Below, in pieces: positions 10,701 to 24,019 of a DNA stretch of 64,000 bases. A program made the position numbers and the translations under genes. The stretch is from the NCBI GenBank assembly GCA_013397935.1, contig VZRN01005622.1:3157582-3221581 (forward strand), in the 5' to 3' direction. How positions within the stretch are numbered: the first letter of the stretch is position 1; each line of letters opens with the position of its first letter. The notes under the pieces are model-generated. The model did not search any database, was not told where the DNA came from, and saw nothing but the letters and a program-made list of their open reading frames with translations. Source of the stretch: Dasyornis broadbenti (taxonomy: Eukaryota > Chordata > Aves > Passeriformes > Dasyornithidae).

Positions 10701-13518
10701 TTGCTATATACTGAAAAGTTTCCTAATTTGCCTGATACAATCTAAATAAACTCAAGAATAAATGTTATCTTTACTTATAAATCATCAACTGATCCAAAAT
10801 GTTTCTTGTTATTTGACAGCAATTAAGTCTTAAGAGATTGTCCATGAATAAACGAGAGCTTTATAAATGAACAAATACACTAAGAGTAAATGTTTTAAAG
10901 TAGTAGTTCTGGGAAGGATTTAGTGACACTCCGGTTCAGAGTGAGAAAATTAGTTAATTATTGATAAAATGCATGAAAACACCAGTTCTTTTATATGTAC
11001 ATACATGAATACATAAATATTTTTTCAATGGTGTATTTTCTAACAACCATCATCTCAACTAAAATCAAAATATCTTGAAGGAACAGAACTGTACTGTTTG
11101 CCTACCACACAAAAATACCTCCCAGTTCAAGACAATATTTTTGACTTGGAATGGATACCTTTACCTATCTTTTGAGACTGCTAAAAAAAACTACAAATAC
11201 TGCATCACTGTGTTCTTGGTAAAGACTAGGGGCTCGCTTTTTTACATAAATATTTTAATTTATTATTTAAAGTTACTAGAAATTAGAAAGAATATAAACA
11301 AAGATCACTAATCCCCTAAATACTGCTCTCCACACCCATAGTACAAACTCCGGAAATCCAATCACAGAACATACCAATTTACCATTAAAAAAACAAACCC
11401 ACATATCAAAAACCCTGATATGGAATTAAATCACATTAAAGGCTCCATGTTAATTTATGGTACACGTCAATGTTGAAAGTATATTTAGAACTATAAGGGT
11501 TTTGACGCTTTTTTTGATGAGGTTAACTACTTCATAAATGCATGGTAATTGACATTTACTCTTAAAAATAAGCAAAAATGGGCTGATGGAGACTTATTTC
11601 CCCTAGGCAAGACTAAAAGGCATACTGATACACCAGCGTTCATTTACCAGTGTTGGCTGAAGTTATTTGTTTGCTTACACAACGCCTACAGCAAAGTTAC
11701 AAGGAAACCAGTACTTGTGGACATTTCAATTTCCATGCATTTCTGTTTGATTCCTGTTACATAGGCTGAAATCACACCCCCTGATTATATATGAGCACAT
11801 ACCCTACCTTTAAATTAGAAGTTCTAGCAGTAGTCAATTTAAAATCCTATCCTAAAATTTAAGCACAGAAACATCGATGAAACCTCACCGGAACAGAGAG
11901 GTGAACACAGCATTCACTCAGTGTTACCTGTTGGTTTATTTCACATCAATGTAATCTCTTAGGAATCCCGGCAAACAGTATCAATAGAAACATGCACAAA
12001 AAAGCCGAGATACATTCTGAAACTCTAAAAAATAAAAGTTTGAACTGCAATGAAAAGTTCCGAAGCATTTTTCTTCACTGTTGCCCAAGGATATCTTCTA
12101 TTACAAAACGACTTTGTTCTGAAACAAGAGGCAGAAATTCTTGGTCTTGCCTGAAATTATTTTTTCCTATATCTACAGCAAGTATACAAAACTTGCTCCT
12201 CCTGTTTGCATATACACCTATTTACAGTGCACCATCAGCACTGTACAATTCCCGTAGATCCCTCGGGGATTACACAAATTTGGAAGGTCTGTTTTACTGC
12301 TTTTGTTGACAGTACAACTCCATGCAAAAGTAAACAAACATAGAACTGATTGTTTCTGTGTTGTTTCTCCAGCCAGCTTTGCAGGAGATTGCCTTACATT
12401 AATCCCTTTAAAGCTGCTTAGGGGGAAAAAAAAAAGCATTCCCTCACATCAAGTTGTTTCAGACAAATATAAACACAAACTCTAACTCTGTGGACTCTTC
12501 TATGAGCAGCCTGATTGTCATCCATTCAATCTCTTGCTGTGATAAAAAAATTCCAGTTCAACATTGTAAGTCAGGGCCTTTAAAACACGGAGCTGATGTC
12601 TACTGCGAGCCATACAAGAACTGCTGCACCTTTTTAAATAGGCACTGTGATGCTCAGCAGCAACACGGAAATGTAGCAGAAAGCAAGATGCAATCTCAGC
12701 GTCCCACCTTTACAGCTCCTTCCTAGCTGCAAGTGCCTGACAATAGTTTCAACTACCTCATTTTCATCTCCGTGTGATAGTCTACAGGACTTAAAAGCAG
12801 TAAGGGAAGTTATACACTTTTCCATCAAAAAAGTGTTTTTATTAAAATTGTTTTCAAACTGTTCTGAACAAAACCAGTCTGAAAACATTTTTTTATCTTG
12901 CTAAGGTTCAAAACACTTGACGAGGAATTTTCCATTATGCAAAAACTTTGCTTTTCTCTTTTTCTATTTAAATTTTGATGTATTTCAGTCTATAAGGGTT
13001 TGATTTTTCAAAATCAAATAAGAATGATTCAACGTGAGTTAGGCAAAAAGACTTCAATACACCCAAAACTAAATTATTGGGGCATTATTTCCGTAAAAAT
13101 TAAAAGTTTTGCCCTGAATTTTAGTGACAATTAAAAAGTAGGTTTTCCGATGGAACAGTCATTATTTTCCAACTCATTTTGCCAGAAACAACCAAGGAGA
13201 AAACAGTGAGTTCCTTCTCTGCCCTCTTAAATCTGCTTCCCAGTCCTTCACTCCTATCATCTAAAGGCCATCTCTGACTACATTCTCTAGGTTCTCTGAG
13301 CCTCCCAGCAGCATCCACATTTTACAAACTGCTTTTTCATCTGTGGCAACGCTCTTCTGAGACCCCTGCAGCTGAACTGCCCCATCATAATCTTTTCCCA
13401 TCCTTAGTTAAGTACCTAAGACAACAATTTCGCCATCTTAAAAAAGGTACGTTTTGGCTACAGGGGAAAGATTTAATGGGCAAGGACCCAAGAGAGTGAA
13501 ACATCACCTGCACTTGAC
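7746..13518. other. Long AT-rich non-coding stretch
   Basis: No gene is supported across this stretch. Open frames of 60-105 codons occur on both strands but show no domain, conserved motif or exon-like boundaries. The only distinct local structure is a short perfect inverted repeat at 12223-12245, listed separately. Confidence 0.4.
12223..12245. repeat. Short perfect inverted repeat (8-bp arms, 7-base loop)
   Basis: TACAGTGC at 12223-12230 and GCACTGTA at 12238-12245 are exact reverse complements separated by ACCATCA. The pairing does not extend outward, so the stem is too short for a microRNA precursor. Confidence 0.6.
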
Positions 13519-13655
13519 CTAAAAAAAACCAAACAAAATAAACAAAAAAAAAACAATGAAAAAACCTCAAACGAACAACCCCAAAAGAGACAAACAAAAA
13601 AACTAAACAAAACAAAAAAACACCAAGCCAAAAGCACCAACAAATGAAACACCAC
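13519..13655. repeat. A/C-rich low-complexity tract
   Basis: Almost entirely A with interspersed C on the plus strand (AAACAAAA-type units of irregular length), with only a few G and T. The irregular period argues against a simple microsatellite. One of six such tracts in this window, all with A/C on the plus strand. Confidence 0.75.
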
Positions 13656-15072
13656 AAGATAAAACAGGGTATATTAAAGCTATAGCATGGAAGTTGACAC
13701 TTCCATGTGTAAACACATGATTTTATTTACAGTTATAATGCCAGGCAGAAACAAGCACTTGTCCTGCTCTTCCTTTGGAGAGCACAAAAACCACCGATTT
13801 ACATTAAAGGGTGCCAAACAAACATACATACAACAACACAACCTAAATAATATATACTCCAGGATTTCCCTCAGCTCTTGCAAGAAACCATGGTTCAGTT
13901 GTCAGAGCTACACAAAACAGCAACTCTGTTCGAGGTATGTGAAGGAGTGGACATGGGCTCAAGGAGTAAACAAATCCCTTTGCACGGGAACAGCAGCACT
14001 GCTGCACATTGAGAGGCAGCCCAGGGGTGATGCAGAGCCACAGCCTGACAGCCTGCAGCACGGCTTGGCTTCCTTCCCAGCTCAGCCTGAAATAACCTTG
14101 TGCAAGCTGTCAGTCAGCCCTGCCCAGCAATCCATCCCAAGGCAGGGAACCCTCGTGTCCAGGCAGGAGTGTTAACAGCAGCCCTGGGGAGATCGGTGAC
14201 TGCTCCGCACAACCATGAGATGCAACGTTCTCTGGATTTCCCAGTAGCACACAAGGAAAGGGGTTGATTCTCCCCAAACATACACTAACAGCTGAATGTT
14301 TGTACGTCTTTATCATCGCTTTGAGAAAACTTGTGCGACCCTTCAGAGTTCAGAACTGTAGTGCATGAAAGTGGCAGCGCTGAACCCACAATAGATGTCA
14401 TTTCAGAGGCTTCCTAGACAGAACACACACGTTTAATACTTCATCTTACTATGATCAGCAGTGCACTCTTCAGCCACTCTGAGGAGCTTTAATTTGTTCT
14501 ATGTACATTTACATGAGACATTTTTGTAATTAAAAGTCTCAAAAGGACCGCAAGATCTGCCCACTCTGAACTCCTGCAGAGGACAGCACATTGCTTCACA
14601 TAAAGAAAGTCAATCCCGGCCAAAATTATGGAAGGAACAAAAAAATTCAGTACTTGGCCAATTATACCTTCATCACAGCCTGATCACAGAGCAGAGCAAG
14701 GCTCCAATCAAGCACTTCTTCTCTCAGCCAGAGAACCCAGTGACCACATGGCAGCCCATCCATCTTTTCTCTTGCTCATTCTGGTTCCTTCTCTTCTCCC
14801 ACCACACTCCAAGGTCAAATTTCCTTTAAACTTGTTTCTGCTGATGCTATGTAACCGACTACCAGCCCTTTTTTTCATTTTCTGTCTGTGCAGTGGACAG
14901 AAAACCTGATACTTTACACTTAACTAGTTAACAGCTAGATCCACCCCACAGTACCAGGCAAGAAAAATTGCCTTCCCACTCCTGAAACACCAGCACGCTG
15001 TGTATTTGTGAGTATTACTGAGTTTCACTCCCTTCACCCTCAGGCTTCCTCTGGTGTAAAAGCAAAAGGCCA
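13656..15072. other. Non-coding stretch with a GC-richer patch
   Basis: The part from about 13960 to 14200 is richer in G+C than its surroundings. It includes the end of a 162-codon plus-strand frame (13687-14175). That frame crosses the GC change without any recognisable domain, so I treat it as chance. No repeat family could be named. Confidence 0.35.
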
Positions 15073-15678
15073 GTGCATTGCAGCCCTGCTGCCAGCTGCC
15101 ATCAGAGCAGAATTCCAACTCCATTACCCACCCTGGTTCCTACACAGTCCTGCGCCCATGGGCAGCTATTTACAGATGGCCTCAGAAGAAAAACAGAATG
15201 GAAAAGAGGCAAGTCCAGTAACGTTGCATCAGGCACTCCGATATGGAACTTCACTGCAGATAAAGAGATTTATCATCCTAACCCCAGACATGGCCTTGCT
15301 GCTGCAGATCCACCCTCGCTGGCCATGGCAGCCCAAGGCTGTAAGGTAGGCAGTGTCACCTCACCCCACTCCTATTTCTGGGCACCCCAAACCTCCCCAG
15401 GGCTGCACTCAACAGCCTTGGTTCTGCAGGTTAGTGTGTCTTGCAGGTTTGAAAATCAAGCTTACCGCTCACACTTCAACAGGAGAAAAGCCTTTACACC
15501 AGTGCTTAAAAACACCATCTGCTGTCTGATCTCAGCATGCACTGCCCCTTCTCATCCCTCCTTCAGAGCACTGACAGCACAGAAATGTACACATTTTCCA
15601 TTTTCTGTATGGAGGATTCTGCTTCTCAGTATTCTGAGCTCCTCTCTTAATAAATTGGTATTTATAGGCATTAAATGA
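15073..15678 (+). other. Longest open frame (201 codons), probably not a gene
   Basis: An ATG-initiated frame of 201 codons is the longest in the window. The translated sequence has no domain, membrane segment, coiled coil or catalytic motif I recognise. It is rich in Ser, Pro, Ala and Thr, as expected from chance reading of this locally GC-richer DNA. A second plus-strand frame of 113 codons (15008-15349) overlaps it. I see no promoter, Kozak-quality start or splice context that favours it. A young lineage-specific gene or lncRNA-embedded frame cannot be excluded from sequence alone. Confidence 0.15.
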
Positions 15679-15724
15679 AGAACGGGCATATGGTGTCCAG
15701 AAGAGAAGCTTGATTTCAGTAGTA

Positions 15725-15805
15725 CTTGAAACTTTGGGCAAGTCACTTGATCTCCCCCCTTGTCTCATAACCCCCCACCTGGAAAATAGGACTAATTGGG
15801 GAATA
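15725..15805 (+). mobile_element. MIR core-SINE fragment
   Basis: CTTTGGGCAAGTCACTTGA at 15733-15751 closely matches the MIR consensus phrase around TTGGGCAAGTCACTTAACC. It is followed at the right distance by TGTCTCA and then TGGAAAATAGGACTAATTG, matching the CTCAGTTTCC and TGTAAAATGGGGATAAT parts. MIR elements are ancient amniote tRNA-derived SINEs, and old copies persist in bird genomes. The ends are eroded. Confidence 0.65.
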
Positions 15806-17567
15806 GTTCGACTAGCTTTAAAAACAATTTTAGGCTTCCAGCAGGCCTTAAAACTGAAACACAGCTTTATTGTTGAAGAAAGGAACATTGATAAATGACC
15901 ATCATTTTCAAAATTAAAACAGATCTGATATGAAAGCATAGTATTGCTTAACTAATCTCATTTTTTTTTCTGGACTGAAATACAAACATCAAAAAGGCAA
16001 TGAGTAAGAAGAAACAGCTGCAACACAACATTCCTTTTACATGTGCAAGTGCTATTCACTTAATATTGTATTTACAGGGAGAGGGAAGAGTCATATTTGA
16101 AAAGATGCTTTCCAGGCAAAAAGTAATGAAGATGATGAAAACAAAAGGATTTCACCCACCCTCAGTATTTATTGCCCCAAATCCAAAAACCTATCACTGC
16201 AAACTCTTGCAAAGCAGGAATGTACAAGAGGTGGCTTGGAAGAGGTTGGTTCAGGTTGTCAAACTGGACCCACACACTCCCTTGGAGCTCAAGGCAAGCT
16301 GAGGTCTGCTTCGTATGACCTGAACACTTCATGATGGCTCACTGAAAGGTGAATTACATCACCATCTGGCCTAACAGGCACATGTTAACAGATCAAATGA
16401 ATTTAACAGAAAAATGTGCTAAGCCTTAAATGATGGAAGAGGCAACCTGTTTGTTTTTTCCCCTAGAACTCTACCCCGCTTCTAAACCATCATGGGATGA
16501 TGGAAAAACAAAAAAAAAAATCAGGAAGCATATTCCTTTCCCACCAGTCTATGAATGGTTTATAACCATGAGCTAAGGAACAGTTTCCTCCTATTTTGTT
16601 ATAAATTTCTACCCAAAGTTTCTTAACTTGATATCCTGAATTTGGTATAAACGTTCTGTGAAGTGTGTGCTCTAACGAGGACACTGCACTGCTCATGTTT
16701 TACAGCCTATTAGAACTGACCTCTGTTTTCAACTTGTTATTTGGAAAAAGGAAAATTTCCCAATCATTAGGTCACTATCAAAACAGTATTTTCCACAGCA
16801 TGGAAAAGATGCAGGGCTCCGGTCCAACAGTAAACGCACAGAACCAGGACTTGGCACCAGGCCTGCTCAAACATTGCTACAGCCTGAGATTTCCCTCACC
16901 TAGTTTTACTTTAACATCTGACCCTATAAAAAGAAAGGAATAATTTGCTAATATGACTGTCTTGCAAATGAACTAATTAATGTTCACAAATCCTCTCTAT
17001 GAATATAAAGTAATGGAATTTAATTAAGTATATATTCAAACTCCTTCACAAGTTTATTCACACATTTACTGCAATGCTTCTGGGGTCTGCTGCAGCTTCT
17101 CAAAACAAATACTGAAAGACTAAGTCTTCAAGTGAAAACTTATTTGTCAAATTGATATTACTTAAATTACAAGCAATACACTAGTATCTGTTAATTTTAA
17201 CAGTGTAATAGTTCTCAAAAATGACTAATTTTAGTCAGCATTCATAATACTCAAGTTAAAGAATTCACTTGATTACTTCATTATTCAAACAGACAAAAAC
17301 CCCTTCAGAATGCACTAAATTGAATGCAGAAAGCCAAAAAAAAAAAGGCTGGGAAGGGATGGAAGGAAGGACAGTTTAACTCTGCTGGGAAACGACTTAA
17401 ACTGCCGAGACTTTTCAGCAGGATAAAGAGACAGGAGAGTGTCTCTATTTCTTTACTTCTCCTTGCTCAATGTAGTTTCTACTAACAGCATCACATCGGC
17501 CAGAAAAGACAATCTGGGGCTTATAGACTGCATACATCCAATTGGAAAAGCGTAGTATAAATTAATC
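15806..17567. other. AT-rich non-coding stretch
   Basis: No gene or nameable repeat is visible. A short A-run lies near 17337-17346. Open frames up to 100 codons lack recognisable features. Confidence 0.4.
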
Positions 17568-17670
17568 TAAAAGAAAGCCAAACAAACAAGAAACCAACAG
17601 AAAACAACACAGAAAAAAAACAACAGGAAAAAATCCCCCAACACATCATCAAAAACCAATCAAACCACTA
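17568..17670. repeat. A/C-rich low-complexity tract
   Basis: Irregular AAC, AAAC and AAAAC units dominate, with a few G and T. The polarity is the same as in the other tracts (A and C on the plus strand). Confidence 0.65.
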
Positions 17671-18618
17671 AAGTATTCTAAATGGACATTTCCTTAGACT
17701 TTCTATCTTTACAATGAGCTTCAGATATCTTACTCAAAAACTTTTGAACTGTTTTGCTACTTATTTAATCAAAGTCACCCACACAACACATAGGAATCCT
17801 TTCAATACTTAAAATGGTGTTTGAGTCCACTGTAGAAAGATAATTTACCTTGCAGATCTTGTTAAAAATTAAAAAACAAATCAGTATAAAAAAATTTAAA
17901 AATAGTGAATAAGGAAATGCATTAGACTTCTGCCTATTTTCAGGAAATAGGAAAAAAACTTAGACTGTTTTCAGTGTTCTAGTAGCCTAATTTATGGAGT
18001 GAGAATTTCAAAATGTCTTTAGCACTGAAAATTTTACAGTGTAACTGACCAATTCAGGATTCATGCTGAGCACTGGATGTATCTTAGCAGCTACTATCAC
18101 ACATTTCACACAGTAATAAAAAAAATTCTTCATCAGTCACTGAAGTGAGAGAGGAATATTCTTATAGATGCTCACATTTGTGGGCATTTCACAATACTAA
18201 GCAGCCCCTGAATGAAGCAATTCGTATACATTTACTCAGGCAGGTATTATGGCCAGCCATTACCAACAGAAGCAGCTGATGATGTCTTCCCCCAACTAAT
18301 TTTTATTGCAAATTCCCATGGGATTATATAATCCAACATTCACAAAAGCTTCCAAACTGAAGACAGAATTTGCATTTACCAGCCTTAATCTCTGTTTAAA
18401 GTTGTTCTTCACTACAGTTTTGTACACCTTCTTCCTCAGCTGCCTAGGAGTTATGATCAGACTTAATTAGATCACCTGAAATCACATTGTGCTGGTGTAC
18501 TACTGCATAGACTGGGTCAATGAAAACCCTCTCCACCACTCTGCTACTTTCTTCCTTCCCCTCCCTTTTTTAAAGGTATTAACCTCTAGGCACTGCCTAC
18601 ATATCACAGCAGACCATA

Positions 18619-18736
18619 GAAAAAACCACCCTTAAAAAACCAAAAGCCACAAAAAACCCCCAACAAAACAAACAAACAAGAATACCACCCCCCCAAAAAA
18701 AAAAAATAAAATGAACCAAAACAAAAACAACCCCTC
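18619..18736. repeat. A/C-rich low-complexity tract with C8 and A13 runs
   Basis: Nearly pure A and C on the plus strand, including a run of eight C directly followed by a run of about thirteen A near 18688-18706. The units are irregular. It lies about 1 kb from the preceding A/C tract. Confidence 0.75.
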
Positions 18737-19077
18737 ACCTTCAAGAAAGCACTAGCAAAATGACACTCCCAAGCCAATCAAAGCCTAAAAAAACCCAAAA
18801 CAAACTAATTGCCCCAGTTTGATTTTACCTCTTTTGCAGCTTCTGTTGAAACAAAGCCTTTGTGACGACCATTATCTTGAATTTCAGTGCAATGTGTAGA
18901 ACATGTTTTACAGATGTCTGATTGGGGTTTTTTTGTGTAATGTGGATACATTTCCCACACTGTGATCTCACTGTCAATTCCAACTTCACATCATGGACAA
19001 TAAAATTCCAGCTAAGAATTAGGAATCTGAAATAGCTCTGGTAGTAATGATAGGTGCATATGTGTTAAGTAGCGCAA

Positions 19078-19192
19078 ATTTATTAATTATATTAATATAA
19101 ATAATTTTTATACTATAGATGTTACATATATATTTATTTATACATTAATATATTAGTATAATATATAAAAATTTTATTATTATTAATATCAT
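19078..19192. repeat. A/T-only low-complexity stretch
   Basis: About 115 bases are almost entirely A and T, with irregular TATTAAT, ATATAT and TTATTATTATTAA units. This is a DNA-unwinding or nuclear-matrix-attachment style composition, though function cannot be inferred. Confidence 0.7.
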
Positions 19193-22100
19193 GAGCACTA
19201 TTCAGTTTGGATGTAGGAATTCCTTATCCATAATGGTGATATTAGGTCTATATTGTCTGCAGAGTTCATTACATAAAACAGTAACTAAAAGGTACCACAT
19301 ACAGAGGCACAGGACTTCAAAAGAATTCAGATTCAATCTTTATGAAGCAGTTATAGCTGCAAGAATCTGAAAGTTGTTTACATTTCCTCTAACAAGAAGA
19401 AATTTAAAGCCTGTTCACTTGGACACAGAGTGTAAAGCCATTTAATGAGATGATTTTTGTGAGGTATATTAGATATGGGTAACAATTGATTTTTTAAACC
19501 CACAAAACCAAAGCAACACTTATAAAAATCAGCTTGGTAGATGTTCCTGAAATTCCTAGTATACTCCAAGTTCTTCGTCTAGTTATATTTATATGTAACT
19601 GAATAATATCAGCATGAGGTCTGTACAAAGTCCCCTACAAAATCTCGTTTTTCGGAAGAAGTCCCTGTTCTGCACAAGGCAAGGAACGTTCGTGGCAGGT
19701 TGAGAACCGAGGATGCAGCATACACTCGACTCATTTAGCACTTCAGCTGAGGCATGACAGAAGATACAATATAACACGGCTTCAGAAAAGCAGCTTCAAC
19801 CTAGGAAGAATGTAGAGAGATTCTCGATCATTTTGCTGGTCATTTCTAGCACACCAGCTTTTAAGATATTTCTCCAAGACAAAAGGCAGACAGGCATTGC
19901 ATTTTTGTGCCTGGCTTGCTCCCAGTGCTCTAGGGCAGTCTCATTCTAAACTGCATTGAGCTTTGTGTTCCTTTTTTCTTTTTTTCTCCCCCACTCCAAG
20001 CACTTCATTTTACTTCCATTTTTAAAGACATTTCTTTCAGAAGAGCTGCCTGCTGAAGCAGCATCTGTTTTGAAGCACAACAGCAGCTGACAGCCGTACC
20101 AAGACATGGCCTACATGGTTTGTTCTTGCTTTGCCTTTGTCACAACAAGCCTCACAATTGTTCTTAAAAACAAGTTGTTTTCAACAGCAACATGGACATA
20201 AGAAATAAATCTCTTATTCAGAGACATGCGTGTAAGATAACATGGTAAGGGTTGTTTTGGAGCTAAACCCAGTAATTTAGGAGGAGGATGATGATGCATC
20301 AGACTGAAATGATCCATCAGACTAAAAGTCCCTTATTTTGAGCATGTTTTCCCTGTAATACTTTAACTCTCACACAAAACCAAGTAAAAATTCAGGACAG
20401 GAAACAGAAGTTACAGCAAGTATTTGGACTAGAGGAAACAAGAGGCCTGAGCACAAAGCCTTCTGTAGCACATCAATAATACACGAGTAGCACTCACAAA
20501 ACTACTAAAATGTCTCAGTCGCTTCTGAATAGAATTTTCTTTCATATGGGCTTCTTGGCAGGACTCGTTCAGCATCTGGTTTTCATGTAATCACATCCAG
20601 GTTCACACAAGAAACTTCTGGCCTGAAAATCCCATGACAAAGACAGTGCCCCAGATAATCACCTGCCTCCGCGGGACAGTAAATGCAGACCAATGTTACG
20701 CAGACATGATGTGAGCAGCTCCCACACTGGCCCTGAGCTCCATGGGAATGGTTTGCAGGTCACAAACAATGCTCTAAGACCATCCCAAATTGATCTAAAA
20801 GCCAATACAAAACGCAACGAAACTGTGTGAAAAAGAAACCTGCAAAGCGAGTTTCACAAAGGCAGCACTACCCAGCAGTTTTGTGTTCTAACCTTCTCTT
20901 TTAAGTCGTGGTGGAGAGACAGGTCAAAGGAAAAAAATACAACAGCTGACTGTGCAAAAGTGTCAGGACTTTGCAGACAAACATGCTTTGTTGGCTAATA
21001 ACACACACTTCATACTCCAGAGAGAATTGCTACCTATGCAAAATCCTTGAGAGTCAAGATCAGCCTAGGAGAAACCCAAACAGCGTCAGCAACAGCACGT
21101 GCAGGAATCCAAAGGTCACATCACATCACACTGTGAAGTGTGAAACACACGTGTGGAAAGGGGATCTGCAAAATCAAACAGCATTGAATGTGTGTATGCC
21201 AGGGACCTCACAAGGAATCCAAACCAAAAAAAAGAAATGCAGCCACAGCACACTTGAGTCACCAGCACAAAAACCCTGCCAAAAAAACATTTTAAAAAAA
21301 TCACTAAAAATTTCAAATCCTAACTAATTATATTAGCATAGTCATTAGATGCTGTCAATGGGTAATTAAATATATTTGCAGTTTTTGCAGCCTTAAGTGC
21401 AAAAGAATGGGCATTTATCCAGGTAACCAAACGTTCACAGGAGGAGGCATCAGCTTTTTCATAGAAGTATCTTGCAGTAAAACTGTTTCATGCAGACAAT
21501 TAACAGCAGCCATTCTTTCTCACCACTTGTCCTTGAATCTTTTGCAATCTTCCAGAGAAATAAAAAGCTATTTGGGTAGGTGACTTGCTTCAAAAAAAAA
21601 AAGAGAAAAAAGCAAACTAACAGCGAACACAGTATTTTCTATGCTCAGAGTAATACTGTAGTTTTTAAAATTAAACAAAATTAACATACAAAAAAAAGCA
21701 AAGTCATCATGTTAGTTTTCTGCATTTTTCAAATTTTTAACTACTTTAAATCAGCTATCAAAAGCATTAAAACATTAGTGTTCTGTTTGTTGCAATATAC
21801 CATATCTACTGTTCTTGATGAAAAAGATTAAATCTCCTTTCCATACGCATATAAGCTCTCCTGGGACTTTGACTTGGTTTAACTGTGCATCTTTTCCCTA
21901 AAAATATTTCGCGGTTGACTAACAAAAGCTGTTTTTATTGTGGCAATCAGAAGACAGTCTTACTACAATGTTATGATCAGCATTTTGGTCTAATCTAGAG
22001 CTTAATGGCTTGCAAAATTGCTTTAAACTCTCACTGAAGTATCCATTGGAGGTGCATCAGTGTTTCTGCTTCACAGCAGATCTGACCAAACAAAGTTAGT

Positions 22101-22926
22101 TTGAAGCTCCTAACACCATACAGTAAACTGAAAATATTTTACCATAAAGAGAAAGGTTTATCCACACATCAAACTTTATGAAAATGTTTATCCAGTCAAT
22201 GGCACACACCTAGAAGGGAAAAAAACGATGCCAGGAGCTTGAAACACAGAAGTTCTACCAAACTTCAGCAAATTGCTACAAAAACCAAGCCTCACCAGAA
22301 TCACTGCTGAAAAACTTTTCCTTTTGGCCTTTGACTGCAGAATGCCCCAGCTCATTATGGCACCACATAAAAAGAGCAATGCCCATTTCAACATGAGACA
22401 GGAAATAATCAGTTACAGGTACGCTGCATACTGTTCTCAGTAACAGCAAGGGAATATTGAAAATAGACATTATCTGCCCAACTACTTCATCATCAAAATA
22501 ATAACTTAAATGTAATACTGTTCACAGAAAACAAAATTTGTATTTATGATCTGCTATCAATGAGAGTCTTCCATTTTCTCCTCCATGTTTAAGTATGTCT
22601 TTTGTTATGCAGAAAACCTGCAATTAAGGAGTTTTAGATTCCAGCAAAAAGACAGCTTGAGGGAAAAGTGACCACAAGCTATACTAACACTCTGTGAGGG
22701 GTTCTAAGGGAAAATCCATTAGGGACATTCAGTTTGTCACTTTAAGTCAACTCATATTACTGATAAATACACTGTGAATGAGGTGAAAAAGAAAAGTTAG
22801 CAAGCTTGAGGCTTTTTGAGGCATTTCAGTGTGTCTGCGCATCCCCTTCTATCTTTAAAGGTAATTCCTGGCTCATAACAACGTTGTTCTCAACCTATGA
22901 GTGAGATAATAACAGCTTTAATTAGA
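19193..22926. other. Non-coding stretch
   Basis: No gene or recognisable repeat is visible. The minus-strand frame around 19589-19777 covers several CpG dinucleotides, unusual for this AT-rich background, but it has no protein feature I recognise. Confidence 0.35.
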
Positions 22927-23075
22927 ATAGAAAAGAGTACTTCAGTTGGAAGGGACTGCCTATTCCAACCACTTGACACTTCAGGGTGACCAAGTGTGAA
23001 AGCACATTGTTGAGGGCATTGTCCAAATGCCTCAAACATGGGCAGGGATGGGGCACTGACCACCAGTGTTTGGTC
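22927..23075 (-). mobile_element. CR1 LINE 3' end fragment
   Basis: The plus strand reads as the reverse complement of an avian CR1 3' end. It contains TTCAGTTGGAAGGGACTG, then CTTCAGGGTGACCAA, then GAGGGCATTGTCCAAATGCC, then AGGGATGGGGCACTGACCAC, in consensus order. The terminal ATTCTATG-type repeats are reduced to an eroded AATAGAAAAGAG on the plus-strand left side. The fragment is severely 5' truncated and non-coding. Confidence 0.8.
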
Positions 23076-24019
23076 AAATGGCTTCTAATTCAGGCAGCCA
23101 CATTCTTGCTTCAAGCTTGGAATAGTATCTTAGCTTCTTCACCGCAGAGAAAAAGGTCAACTTCATGTTTATGTAGCTAGTGACGTCCATAAATAGAAGG
23201 AACTATAGTAATAATAACTAAAGACTGGAGAAATCATTACACTACGTAGAATCTTTTACCCAGTCTCCCACAAAACTTTAAATAAAGGACTCTGAATTTA
23301 ACAACTAAATGTACTAAAACACAAAAACACATGCATAACATTGATACCATATAAACATTTATATTCCTGTTCTTCTCAAAAACTTGAAATAATTTCCATT
23401 AAAAAGCCCTAAGCCCTTAGTAATAATTTTTATTATTCCTATCCAATTAGTTCTTGTATAACTATTTCTTATATCTTCATCTTCTTCAATTGTCTTTCAA
23501 CTAAGCAGCATTTTCATCACCATTTCCATTAGCTAGCAAACTTGCACAAACAGCAAAATCTACGAGTCCAAGTTGGCAATGGCCCTTGCTTTCCTTTAAA
23601 GCCTAATTTTCTCTTTACACCTGATATATACTGATATATTTTCATTCCCGCCCATTGTCCCTATGGTAGCTAAATTCTTGTCACTTTATCTACTCATCAT
23701 TTTAAAAAGCTGTCTTTAACAATAGATTCCTCCTGCCTTCCTGTAGGCAAAGGACATAAAAAGAAACAAAGCTTGTACTCTCCTATGGTATACATTGCAT
23801 TTGAAAGGTGAATTTTTTTGCAGACACTTCAGTGTCGGTGAATTTGAACACAAGTGATTTGCCAGTGATACTCACTCATTTTGCAGCTGAGATTAGCATT
23901 CAGTATTTGTTTTCGTTCTGAAGGAAAACTAATTCCCAAACATCATGAGCTGTAAGTGTCAAGAACCAGAAATCCTGTTTTAACGTATTATATTCAGTGA
24001 ACTAAAACTCTTGAACAGT

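Noticed and set aside
12223..12245. MicroRNA hairpin
   Set aside because: The stem is only 8 bp and does not extend outward, far short of a precursor.
13687..14175. 162-codon plus-strand frame as a gene
   Set aside because: It crosses a composition boundary, has no domain, and overlaps open frames on the other strand.
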